DNA of 64,000 nucleotides, from positions 229,814-293,813 of the forward strand of contig CALNXN010000006.1 in the NCBI GenBank assembly GCA_942490645.1, given 5' to 3'. This document shows positions 35,055-43,253 of the stretch, piece after piece; position 1 is the first letter of the stretch; each line of letters starts with the position of its first letter. The position numbers were made by a program, and so were the translations under genes. A model generated the notes under the pieces. It had not been told where the DNA came from, did not search any database, and saw only the letters and a program-made list of their open reading frames with translations. This stretch comes from CALNXN01 sp942490645 (GTDB taxonomy: Bacteria > Pseudomonadota > Alphaproteobacteria > Rhodobacterales > Rhodobacteraceae).

Positions 35055-37187
35055 TCATTCCTGCCCTTCTGCGCCGTTTTGCGGCAGATTTCGAGAGCGG
35101 GACACCTCTGCCACTTCGTTTTCCGCTTCCAGTCGAAGCATGAGCGAATGCAGATGCGCCACATCCCGCAGTTCCACGTAGATCAGCAAACGGTAAAAGT
35201 CCGGTTTGCGGTCCACGAAATGCAGGTCAGAGATATTGGCACCGGTTTCGCCTATCAAGGTGCATACACGACCGAGTGCGCCCGCGTCATTGCTGAGCGT
35301 GAGGTCAATGGTCGCACCATAGGCGACGGGATGGGTGCCATCGTGCCAATGCAGATCAACCCAGCGGTCCGGCTGATCCTCGTAGGCGCTGAGCCGGTCG
35401 CAATCAATGGCGTGCACGACCACGCCGCGACCGCGGAATGTGATGCCGACGATACGCTCGCCCGGCAGCGGCTGACAGCAGAACGCGCGTTCAAACGATT
35501 GCCCCGGCGACAGGCCGATCACGGCGCGTTTTGAATCGATGCTGACACCGCCTTTCGGGGCGAGATCGGGATAGACCGCCTGCACCACCTGGCGGCCGGT
35601 GATCTCGGCGCTGCCCAGTTGGGCCAGCAGATCATCGCGATCATCAAGGCGCATGTTGCGCGCCGCCGTCGACAGCGCCTTGTCGGTGACCTTGCGGTCG
35701 ACATGTTCAAACGCTGCGCGGGCCAGTTCGCGGCCCAGCTTGATAAAGCGCGCGCGGTCCACTTCGCGCAGCGCACGGCGGATGGCGGATTTGGCCTTGC
35801 CGGTCGTGGCAATATCGAGCCATGTGGCCTGCGGGGTCTGGCCTTCGGCGGTGATGATATCGACCGACTGGCCATTCTTGAGCCGTGTCCAGAGCGGGAC
35901 GCGCATATGATCCACCTTGGCGCCCACACAGGCCGACCCGATGCGGGTGTGGATGGCGTAGGCGAAATCAATGGGCGTGGCCCCGCGCGGCAGTTTCACG
36001 ACCTCGCCCTTGGGCGTGAAGCAAAACACCTGATCGGAATACATCTCGAGCTTGACGGCTTCGAGAAAATCCTCGTGGTCCTCTTCGGTCTCAAACTGTT
36101 CGGTCAGCGTGGTGATCCATTTGGTCGGATCAACGGCAAAGGGGTTTTGCGAGCGCACACCGTCGCGGTAGGACCAATGCGCGGCCACGCCGGTTTCGGC
36201 CACATCATGCATCTGGTGGGTTCTGATCTGCACCTCGACCCGCTTGCCATCGCGGCCCGACACGGTGGTGTGGATCGAGCGGTATCCGTTGGTCTTGGGC
36301 TGGCTGATGTAATCCTTGAACCGGCCCGGAACGGCGCGCCAGCGTTGATGGATGGCCCCCAGCGCGCGGTAGCAGTCTTCTTCGGAGGCGGTGATGATGC
36401 GAAAACCGTAGATATCGCTGAGGCGCGAAAAGCTTTGCTCTTTCTCCTGCATTTTGCGCCAGATCGAATAGGGCTTTTTGGCACGGCCCAGCACCTCTGC
36501 CTCGACCCCGGCCTTGTCCAGTTCCAGACGCATATCGCCGGTGATGCGCTGGATCACATCGCCGGTTTCACGTTGCAGATTGATGAAGCGGCGGATGATG
36601 CTGGCGCGACCTTCGGGATTGAGCACGCGAAACGCCAGATCTTCGAGTTCCTCGCGCATCCACTGCATCCCCATGCGGCCTGCCAGCGGGGCATAGATAT
36701 CCATCGTCTCGCGCGCCTTTTGCGACTGCTTTTCGACGCGCATGGCCTTGATGGTGCGCATGTTGTGCAGCCGGTCGCTGAGTTTCACAAGGATCACGCG
36801 CAGGTCCTTGGACATCGCCATGAAGAGCTTGCGGAAATTCTCGGCTTGCTTGGTCTCAGAACTGTTGAGTTGCAGGTTGGTCAGCTTGGTCACGCCATCG
36901 ACCAGCATCGCCACTTCGTCACCGAACATCGACGCCACCTCGGTGTAGGAGGCTTTGGTGTCTTCGATCGTGTCGTGCAGCAGGGCCGTTATGATGGTCG
37001 CATCATCAAGGCGTTGTTCGGTCAGGATGGCGGCCACGGATACCGGGTGCGTGAAGTATGGCTCGCCGGAATGGCGAAACTGCCCCTGGTGCATCTTTTG
37101 CCCATAGTCATAGGCAGACCGGATCAACGCTTCATTGCTTTTGGGATTGTAGACCTTGACGAGCGCCACAAGGTCATCGGCGCTCAT
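35055..37187 (-). CDS. Bifunctional (p)ppGpp synthetase/hydrolase
   Basis: About 710 residues of the RelA/SpoT homologue type. The HD hydrolase domain has YFTHPVSVAAIL and ALLHDTIEDT. The synthetase domain has DIYGFRIITASEEDCYRALG and FKDYISQPKTNGYRSIHTTV. TGS follows (CFTPKGEVVKLPRGATPIDF), and a C-terminal ACT domain ends it. The HD motif is intact, so it should both make and degrade (p)ppGpp. MSADDLVALVKVYNPKSNEA at 37187 is the preferred start; 37214 is possible. Directly downstream of rpoZ. Confidence 0.94.
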   Translation of the reverse strand: MSADDLVALVKVYNPKSNEALIRSAYDYGQKMHQGQFRHSGEPYFTHPVSVAAILTEQRLDDATIITALLHDTIEDTKASYTEVASMFGDEVAMLVDGVTKLTNLQLNSSETKQAENFRKLFMAMSKDLRVILVKLSDRLHNMRTIKAMRVEKQSQKARETMDIYAPLAGRMGMQWMREELEDLAFRVLNPEGRASIIRRFINLQRETGDVIQRITGDMRLELDKAGVEAEVLGRAKKPYSIWRKMQEKEQSFSRLSDIYGFRIITASEEDCYRALGAIHQRWRAVPGRFKDYISQPKTNGYRSIHTTVSGRDGKRVEVQIRTHQMHDVAETGVAAHWSYRDGVRSQNPFAVDPTKWITTLTEQFETEEDHEDFLEAVKLEMYSDQVFCFTPKGEVVKLPRGATPIDFAYAIHTRIGSACVGAKVDHMRVPLWTRLKNGQSVDIITAEGQTPQATWLDIATTGKAKSAIRRALREVDRARFIKLGRELARAAFEHVDRKVTDKALSTAARNMRLDDRDDLLAQLGSAEITGRQVVQAVYPDLAPKGGVSIDSKRAVIGLSPGQSFERAFCCQPLPGERIVGITFRGRGVVVHAIDCDRLSAYEDQPDRWVDLHWHDGTHPVAYGATIDLTLSNDAGALGRVCTLIGETGANISDLHFVDRKPDFYRLLIYVELRDVAHLHSLMLRLEAENEVAEVSRSRNLPQNGAEGQE

Positions 37188-37224
37188 CAGGGTCTCGGTG
37201 CCGGTGCCCGGCATGGCAGGAGGC

Positions 37225-37578
37225 TTAGCCCTGGCCCTGAGCGGCCATCAACTGACGCAGGAGCATTTCTTCGGACATTGTGTCCTCTTCGGGTTTGTCC
37301 TGCTCGGCCCCCATCAGAAGCGCCATTGCGTCTTCTTCTGGTTCATCAACCTCGATCTGGTTCTGGTTGCTCTCGATCAGGCGCTCACGCAGTTCTTCGG
37401 CGCTTTGTGTCTCTTCGGCGATCTCGCGCAGGGACACGACGGGGTTCTTGTCGTTGTCGCGGTTCACGGTGATCGCGGAGCCTGCCGAAATCTCGCGCGC
37501 ACGGTGTGCCGCGAGCATGACCAGTTCGAACCGGTTGGGGACTTTATCAACACAATCTTCAACGGTGACGCGGGCCAT
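37225..37578 (-). CDS. rpoZ: RNA polymerase omega subunit
   Basis: 117 residues with the omega core MARVTVEDCVDKVPNRFELV, MLAAHRAREISAG and NPVVSLREIAE. An acidic C-terminal extension ends EEMLLRQLMAAQGQG. Omega helps assemble RNA polymerase and forms a (p)ppGpp site in proteobacteria, which suits its place before the ppGpp synthetase gene. Confidence 0.95.
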   Translation of the reverse strand: MARVTVEDCVDKVPNRFELVMLAAHRAREISAGSAITVNRDNDKNPVVSLREIAEETQSAEELRERLIESNQNQIEVDEPEEDAMALLMGAEQDKPEEDTMSEEMLLRQLMAAQGQG

Positions 37579-37648
37579 GGGATACTCCGAAAGCGAGGAT
37601 TCAACAGAAGAGGCGTATTTAGGCCCGTTTGAGCCGGTTTACAAGCGC

Positions 37649-38260
37649 CTATTGCAGGGTCTTGACCTCTTGCAAAGCTGCATCGGGCAAGGCGTCGCGC
37701 ATTTGGGTCACGCTGAGACCCAGAACCGGATGCATCCAGTGCGGCGCGATGTCGGCCAATGGCACCAGAACAAAGCCGCGGTCCTGCACACGCGGATGCG
37801 GCAGGATCAGTTGATCCGGCGCCTCTTGCATTTGTTGCTCAAGTGGCATTTCCCGCCATTTGGCATGCGTCGCGGCGTCCGGCAGCACGATGTCACCCAT
37901 GCCGATCAGATCCAGATCAATCGTGCGTTGTGTCCAGCGTCCCCGCCGCTCTCGACCCAGTGTGGCCTCAATGTCGTGCAGGGTCTGCATAATCTCTTGA
38001 GGCGTGCCACACGCATCGAGAGAAACCGCAGCATTGACGTAATCCGCGCCGCTGCCGGGCGGAAATGCAGGCGTTTGGTAAAATCGGCTGACCTCGCGAA
38101 TCACCAAACCAAATTCTCGCATAAGTTGAATTGCAAATCTGACGGTTTCCGTTGGGTCACCTTCGGCTGACCCTAGGTTAGAACCCATTGCAACCAATAC
38201 ATTTGACCGGGATTGTGGCAGTTCTTCGCTTGTTTTCCGCAGTATGTGGTCTTGCGACAA
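37649..38260 (-). CDS. folK: 2-amino-4-hydroxy-6-hydroxymethyldihydropteridine pyrophosphokinase
   Basis: 203 residues. NVLVAMGSNLGS begins the fold after an N-terminal extension of about 20 residues, then SRFYQTPAFPPGSGADYVNA, GRWTQRTIDLDLIGMG and LPHPRVQDRGFVL. These are the HPPK substrate-binding stretches. It transfers pyrophosphate from ATP to the pterin in folate synthesis. Divergent from the NYN gene. Confidence 0.94.
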   Translation of the reverse strand: MSQDHILRKTSEELPQSRSNVLVAMGSNLGSAEGDPTETVRFAIQLMREFGLVIREVSRFYQTPAFPPGSGADYVNAAVSLDACGTPQEIMQTLHDIEATLGRERRGRWTQRTIDLDLIGMGDIVLPDAATHAKWREMPLEQQMQEAPDQLILPHPRVQDRGFVLVPLADIAPHWMHPVLGLSVTQMRDALPDAALQEVKTLQ

Positions 38261-38360
38261 AGCGAAAACCCCTTATTTTAGCGCCTCTCTGGACTGCTCT
38301 TATTTTAAGCACTCTTACTCACGGAACTCCAGCAGTCCAAAATCGTCGGAAGGACCATAA

Positions 38361-38915
38361 ATGTTTTACAAGGACGAACGGCTCGCGCTGTTCATCGATG
38401 GATCGAATCTGTACGCTGCAGCCAAGTCCCTCGGTTTTGATATCGACTACAAGCTCCTGCGGCAGGAATTCATGCGCCGTGGCAAACTTCTTCGCGCGTT
38501 TTATTATACAGCGCTGTTGGAGAATGATGAGTATTCGCCGATCCGCCCGCTTGTCGACTGGCTCAATTACAACGGCTTCACGATGGTGACGAAGCCGGCC
38601 AAGGAATACACCGACAGCATGGGACGTCGCAAAGTCAAAGGCAACATGGATATCGAACTGGCCGTGGATGCGATGGAACTGGCCCCACGGGTCGATCACA
38701 TCGTTCTGTTTTCGGGCGATGGCGATTTCCGGCCCTTGGTGGAAAGCCTGCAACGTTCTGGTGTGCGGGTTTCGGTGGTGTCGACCATTCGCAGCCAGCC
38801 CCCCATGATTTCGGACGACCTGCGGCGTCAGGCGGACAACTTCATCGAGTTGGACGAGTTGAAAGAGGTCATTGGACGGCCACCGCGCGAATTCGCCGAA
38901 GCCGCGCAGGCTTGA
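38361..38915 (+). CDS. LabA-like NYN-domain protein
   Basis: 184 residues of the PIN/NYN nuclease fold. Acidic residues expected at the active site are in LALFIDGSNLY, KGNMDIELAVDAMEL and IVLFSGDGDFRPLV. Members are thought to be RNases or RNA-binding regulators; LabA was first described in cyanobacterial clock output. GGAAGGACC precedes the start. Followed by a block of three hairpins. Confidence 0.88.
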   Translation: MFYKDERLALFIDGSNLYAAAKSLGFDIDYKLLRQEFMRRGKLLRAFYYTALLENDEYSPIRPLVDWLNYNGFTMVTKPAKEYTDSMGRRKVKGNMDIELAVDAMELAPRVDHIVLFSGDGDFRPLVESLQRSGVRVSVVSTIRSQPPMISDDLRRQADNFIELDELKEVIGRPPREFAEAAQA

Positions 38916-38920
38916 TCTGA

Positions 38921-38982
38921 GGCGTTGGGGGCGCTGCCCCCGCCGCTGCTCGCGCAGCGGTTCCCCCGGAGTTTTCCGGGAA
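38921..38982. repeat. Three-hairpin intergenic element
   Basis: Three adjacent inverted repeats: GGCG-TTG-GGGGC-GCT-GCCCC-CGCC, CCGCTGC-TCGC-GCAGCGG (38943-38960), and CCGGA-GTTT-TCCGG with flanking TTCCC/GGGAA. I recall similar GC-rich hairpin blocks followed by GAAAGATGAAG between genes in Rhodobacteraceae, so this may be one copy of a dispersed element. It could also end transcription of the NYN gene. Only one copy is seen in this window. Confidence 0.6.
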
Positions 38983-39053
38983 AGATGAAGCCTGTCTGCT
39001 CTGGACGCCCGCGACATGAAGGCTTACCTCTTGGATGAGTTTCGGAGGCTGCC

Positions 39054-40004
39054 ATGACCAAACCCCCATTGACCCTGTATCTGGCCGCGCCGCGCGGGTT
39101 CTGCGCGGGCGTGGATCGTGCGATCAAGATCGTCGAGATGGCGATCGAGAAATGGGGTGCGCCGGTGTATGTGCGCCATGAGATCGTGCACAACAAGTTC
39201 GTCGTGGATGGGTTGCGCGACAAGGGGGCGGTGTTTGTCGAGGAGTTGGACGAATGCCCCACCGACCGGCCGGTCATCTTTTCTGCGCATGGTGTGCCCA
39301 AGGCGGTGCCCGATGCGGCAGCCGCGCGCGAGATGGTCTATGTGGATGCCACCTGCCCCCTGGTCAGCAAGGTACATATCGAGGCCCAGCGCCATTCCGA
39401 CAATGGCCTGCAAATGATCATGATCGGCCATGCGGGCCACCCTGAAACAGTGGGCACGATGGGGCAGTTGCCCGACGGCGAAGTGCTGTTGGTCGAGACG
39501 CCTGAAGATGTGGCCACGGTGCAGGTGCGCGACCCTGCACGGCTGGCCTATGTCACGCAGACCACGTTGAGTGTGGATGACACGGCCGAGGTTGTCGCCG
39601 CCTTGCAGGCGCGGTTTCCAGGCATTGTCGGGCCGCATAAGGAAGACATCTGCTATGCCACCACCAACCGGCAGGAGGCCGTGAAGGCGATGGCGCCCAA
39701 GTGTGACGCGATGCTGGTGGTGGGTGCGCCCAATTCCAGCAATTCCAAACGGTTGGTGGAAGTGGGCGCGCGCGCGGGGTGCGATTATGCGCAGCTTGTG
39801 CAGCGGGCTGCGGACATCGATTGGCGCGCATTGGACGGGATCAAAAGCATCGGGATCACAGCGGGGGCATCAGCGCCGGAGGTGTTGATCAACGAGGTGA
39901 TCGACGCGTTTTCGGACCGTTACGCGGTGACGCAAGAGTTGGTCGAAACCGCGGTGGAGAACGTGGAATTCAAGGTGCCGCGGGTGCTCAGGGTGCCGGC
40001 TTGA
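39054..40004 (+). CDS. ispH: 4-hydroxy-3-methylbut-2-enyl diphosphate reductase
   Basis: 316 residues with three iron-sulfur Cys ligands in RGFCAGVDRAI, VDATCPLVSKVH and EDICYATTNRQEA, and the substrate-binding APNSSNSKRL. It makes IPP and DMAPP in the non-mevalonate pathway. GGAGGCTGCC precedes the start. The stop overlaps the TTG start of the next gene. Confidence 0.97.
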   Translation: MTKPPLTLYLAAPRGFCAGVDRAIKIVEMAIEKWGAPVYVRHEIVHNKFVVDGLRDKGAVFVEELDECPTDRPVIFSAHGVPKAVPDAAAAREMVYVDATCPLVSKVHIEAQRHSDNGLQMIMIGHAGHPETVGTMGQLPDGEVLLVETPEDVATVQVRDPARLAYVTQTTLSVDDTAEVVAALQARFPGIVGPHKEDICYATTNRQEAVKAMAPKCDAMLVVGAPNSSNSKRLVEVGARAGCDYAQLVQRAADIDWRALDGIKSIGITAGASAPEVLINEVIDAFSDRYAVTQELVETAVENVEFKVPRVLRVPA

Positions 40005-40668
40005 CACCTACGACGGGCCTGACGCTGCATGGATATGACCACAGCGTCTATACTCGGATCGTCAGGGTTGTTCTTCGGGAAAAGGGGTGTGAGCATCGCT
40101 TCGAACACATTGACCCATTTGATCCGGACAGCGCAGATGCGTGCAGAGCGTTGCATCCGTTTGGCCATGTGCCGACACTGAGCCACAACGGGTTTGAGAT
40201 CTACGAAACTGCGGCCATCGCGCGCTACCTTGATGCGTCTGTTGCCGATCACCCACTGACCCCTGACACTCCGACGGCGATTGCGCGCATGGCGCAGGTC
40301 ATCGGGATACTCGATGCCTACGGGTATTGGCCGATGGTGCGACAGGTCTACGCGCACCGGGTGTTTCGCCCGCACGAAGGCTTGCAGGCAGACGAAGATG
40401 TGATTGCATCAGGCCTGCGCGCGTCGATCCTGTTCTCGCCGCGCTTGAGGCGGATCGCGGAGGTAGCATTGGTATTGAACCACTCATGCAAGCGACGCCT
40501 TCGGCCGATTGTCACTTGGCGCCAATGCTGGCCGCCTTTACCGCGGCCCCAGAAGGTGCTGCGGCCCTTGGCAAATACGCCGCTCTCAGCAAGTGGTGGG
40601 ACGCTTGGGCGGCACGGCCATCGATGACAGGCACAAATACAGGGTTTGACCGGCACCCTTGTCTTTGA
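40001..40668 (+). CDS. Glutathione S-transferase family protein, frameshifted
   Basis: Starts most likely at a TTG overlapping the ispH stop (TTGA): LTPTTGLTLHGYDHSVYTRI, a thioredoxin-fold N-domain with HPFGHVPTLSHNGFEIYETA (cis-Pro and the Glu-Thr pair that binds glutathione). One base is missing near 40420; the helical C-domain continues in another frame as VDPVLAALEADRGGS and YAALSKWWDAWAARPSM. Corrected length about 222. Substrate unknown. No ATG or GTG fits the protein start. Confidence 0.82.
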
Positions 40669-40733
40669 AAGAAGGGGGTTCTGTGGGCCACAACGGCGTG
40701 GCCCCCGCAACATACCATGACACAAAGAGCCCC

Positions 40734-41186
40734 ATGACCCGTATCCCCGCAGCCCCCCTGATCCTTGGCCTTGCCGGTCTGATCCCGTTTCTTTGGGGCG
40801 CGGCGACATACCTGAATGATCCCTTGCAAGCCTGGGGTGCGGCCAATCTGGGGCCACGGTTCATCGGGCCCTATGTGCAGCTGTTTTACGGCTCGGTGAT
40901 CTTGTCGTTCATGTCGGGGGTTTTGTGGGGCTTTGCCACCAAAGCCGAAGGCGCGCAGGCGGCCACGGGGTATGTGTTGTCGGTGATCCCGGCGCTTTGG
41001 GCGTTTTTCATGACGGGCGGCGGGCCGGTGGGCGCTGGTACGAACCTTATTTTCGGGTTTGTCGGCCTCTTGATCCTTGATTTTGCGTTCTTTTCGTGGG
41101 GGCTGACGCCACGGTGGTGGATGTCTTTGCGGGTGCTGCTGACACTGATTGTTGTGGCCTGCCTGTCAGTGGGAGTGTTCTTGTGA
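40734..41186 (+). CDS. DUF3429 membrane protein
   Basis: 150 residues with four to five membrane helices (LILGLAGLIPFLWGAATYL; LFYGSVILSFMSGVLWGF; LSVIPALWAFFM; NLIFGFVGLLILDFAFFSW; LLTLIVVACLSVGVF). FLSGVLWG-type and YGSVILSF blocks are typical of DUF3429. Function unknown. The start at 40734 skips a non-coding stretch of 25 codons. Its stop overlaps the methyltransferase start (GTGA). Confidence 0.83.
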   Translation: MTRIPAAPLILGLAGLIPFLWGAATYLNDPLQAWGAANLGPRFIGPYVQLFYGSVILSFMSGVLWGFATKAEGAQAATGYVLSVIPALWAFFMTGGGPVGAGTNLIFGFVGLLILDFAFFSWGLTPRWWMSLRVLLTLIVVACLSVGVFL

Positions 41187-41785
41187 GCGACGATGAAACC
41201 CTGCGTATCTACGCGGAAAAGGCGAACGAATACGCGGAACTGACCGACAATGACGTTGAGGCCAACCGCGACATGGTCGCTTTTTTGGCGATGCTGCCCG
41301 AGGGCGGTGACGTGCTTGATCTGGGCTGTGGGCCGGGGGCATCAGCGGCGGCAATGGCGCGCGCCGGGTTGCGCGTAACAGCGACCGATGCGGTGCCTGA
41401 AATGGTCGAGATGGCGGCAAAGCGCACCGGTGTGGATGCGCGATTGGCAACCTTCGATGACGTGAGCGGCCGGGGCGTCTACGATGGGGTCTGGGCCAAC
41501 TTCAGCCTGCTGCACGCGCCGCGCGCGGACCTGCCGCGCCATTTGGCGGCGATTGCGGAAGCCTTGCGCGCGGGCGGTGTTTTTCACATCGGGGTCAAGA
41601 CCGGAGCGGGTGAAATGCGCGATAAGATTGGACGGCTCTATACCTATTACACGGATGCCGAGTTGACCGGGTTGCTGGCGGATGCGGGGCTGAACGTCGT
41701 GTCGCGTCGCACGGGCACCGCACCGGGCCTCTCGGGCGAAGAGGCCCCGTGGATCACCATGCGCGCGATCAAAACCGATGCCTGA
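41183..41785 (+). CDS. Class I SAM-dependent methyltransferase
   Basis: 200 residues from a GTG start coupled to the preceding stop. Motif I is VLDLGCGPGASAAAMARAGL (about 43-62), followed by TATDAVPEM and the post-I region YDGVWANFSLLHAPRADL. The substrate is not identifiable; the fold resembles small-molecule methyltransferases. Overlaps rnhA by eight bases. Confidence 0.88.
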   Translation: MSDDETLRIYAEKANEYAELTDNDVEANRDMVAFLAMLPEGGDVLDLGCGPGASAAAMARAGLRVTATDAVPEMVEMAAKRTGVDARLATFDDVSGRGVYDGVWANFSLLHAPRADLPRHLAAIAEALRAGGVFHIGVKTGAGEMRDKIGRLYTYYTDAELTGLLADAGLNVVSRRTGTAPGLSGEEAPWITMRAIKTDA

Positions 41786-42242
41786 GCTTTTTGCCTACAC
41801 CGATGGGGCCTGTTCGGGCAATCCCGGTCCCGGCGGCTGGGGTGTGTTGCTGCGGGCGATGGATGGCGAGCGGATCGTCAAAGAACGCGAATTGAGCGGC
41901 GGCGAGGCGCAGACCACCAACAACCGCATGGAACTGCTGGCCGCGATCAACGCGCTGGACAGCCTGAGCCGCCGGTCGCACATCACGATCGTGACCGACA
42001 GCAACTACGTCAAGAACGGGATCACCGGCTGGATCCACGGCTGGAAGAAAAACGGCTGGAAGAACGCGGCCAAAAAGCCCGTCGCCAATGCGGAGTTGTG
42101 GCAACAGTTGGACGCGGCGAATGCGCGCCATGATGTGACGTGGGAATGGGTCAAAGGCCATGCAGGCCACCCCGAAAACGAGCGCGCGGACGAGTTGGCG
42201 CGACAGGGTATGGCGCCCTTCAAGAAGGCCAATGATGGGTGA
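41778..42242 (+). CDS. rnhA: Ribonuclease HI
   Basis: 154 residues with the full active site: YTDGACSGNPGPGGWG (first Asp), the Glu of NNRMELLAAI, VTDSNYVKNGI (second Asp) and ENERADELARQG (last Asp). It removes RNA from RNA-DNA hybrids. Both ends overlap neighbours, so it is part of the plus-strand run from ispH to the TRIC-like gene. Confidence 0.96.
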   Translation: MPELFAYTDGACSGNPGPGGWGVLLRAMDGERIVKERELSGGEAQTTNNRMELLAAINALDSLSRRSHITIVTDSNYVKNGITGWIHGWKKNGWKNAAKKPVANAELWQQLDAANARHDVTWEWVKGHAGHPENERADELARQGMAPFKKANDG

Positions 42243-42633
42243 TGTGGTTTGCCCGGTGGCGTTGCACCCGGATGGGTTTCCACGCCGGATCGCGGCGTTT
42301 GAGCACCCACAGACAGGCGTGCAATTGGTCACAGGCGAATTTGGTGCCGACATGCGCCCGGACCAGGCGGCGGCGCAGAGGTTGATGGCTGCGAGTGGGC
42401 TGGAAACGCGCGCGGCGCTTTTTCTGGGGGGCAGCACGGATATTCAGACCGGGCAGCGTTGGCATTTCAGCCTGTGCCGGTTGGCCGGGCCTATGCGGGA
42501 GGTGTGGCAACACCATTCCAAAGCGGATGGGGGGCTTTTGCGGTTTTTCTGGATTGGACTGGATGATCCGGCCCCGCAGACGTTAGAGGCCCCGTTTGAC
42601 GCGGCGGTGTCGTGGATCAGGGGCGCGTTATGA
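42232..42633 (+). CDS. Nudix-like protein with degenerate catalytic box
   Basis: 133 residues. CPVALHPDGFPRRIAAFEHP, VQLVTGEFGADMRPDQAAAQ and RLMAASGLETRAALFLG follow the layout of a Nudix fold, but the box positions normally REx2EExG read QRLMAASG, so the metal-binding glutamates are missing. RFFWIGLDDPAP follows as in Nudix proteins. It may bind a nucleotide without hydrolysing it. The start overlaps the rnhA stop; the stop overlaps the next start (ATGA). Confidence 0.6.
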   Translation: MMGDVVCPVALHPDGFPRRIAAFEHPQTGVQLVTGEFGADMRPDQAAAQRLMAASGLETRAALFLGGSTDIQTGQRWHFSLCRLAGPMREVWQHHSKADGGLLRFFWIGLDDPAPQTLEAPFDAAVSWIRGAL

Positions 42634-43253
42634 CATTATTGGCGATGTTGGATTACGCGAGTGTCGCGGTCTTTGCGCTGACGGGCGCGCTGGTGGCCAG
42701 CCGGGCGCAGCTTGATGTTGTGGGATTTGCGTTCATCGCCTGCCTGACGGCAGTCGGCGGCGGCACGGTGCGCGACGTGCTGCTGGACCGCAACCCGATT
42801 TTCTGGATCGCGCAGCCTGCCTATATCGCGGTGGCCTGCGCGGCGGCGATTTTGGTGTTCTTCACCGCGCATCTCTTTGAAAGCCGGCTGAAAACGCTGG
42901 TCTGGCTCGACAGTCTGGCGCTTGCGGTCGCGGTCGCGGCGGGAACGGGTGTGGCGCTGTCACTGGATCAGCCTGCGCCCATTGTGCTGATCATGGGGAT
43001 GATCACCGGCTGCTTGGGCGGGTTGATGCGCGATGTCGTGGTGGACGAGGTGCCTATCGTGCTCAAACAGGGCGAGCTTTATGTCTCTGCCGCCTTTGCG
43101 GGGGCGTTGGTCGCGGTTCTGGTGCAGCCCTATTTTGCCACCGATCTGGTGCCGCTGGTGTGCTGTGCGGGTACTGCATGGGCGTTGCGCGCAGGCTCGC
43201 TCGCCTTTGGCTGGCGGCTGCCCGTCTACAAAAGCCAGCCGCCGCGCAGCTAG
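42630..43253 (+). CDS. TRIC/UPF0126-family membrane protein
   Basis: 207 residues with two related halves of three helices. The repeated signature GGGTVRDVLLDRNPIFWI in the first half and GGLMRDVVVDEVPIVLKQGE in the second is diagnostic of the bacterial trimeric intracellular cation channel-like (YadS/YicG) family. Some relatives conduct K+ or carry glycine. The start overlaps the previous stop; the 3' end overlaps the convergent CoA-transferase gene by four bases. Confidence 0.9.
   Translation: MTLLAMLDYASVAVFALTGALVASRAQLDVVGFAFIACLTAVGGGTVRDVLLDRNPIFWIAQPAYIAVACAAAILVFFTAHLFESRLKTLVWLDSLALAVAVAAGTGVALSLDQPAPIVLIMGMITGCLGGLMRDVVVDEVPIVLKQGELYVSAAFAGALVAVLVQPYFATDLVPLVCCAGTAWALRAGSLAFGWRLPVYKSQPPRS

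Noticed and set aside
35619..37472. A 617-codon open frame opposite relA/spoT and rpoZ
   Set aside because: Shadow of strongly coding genes on the other strand.
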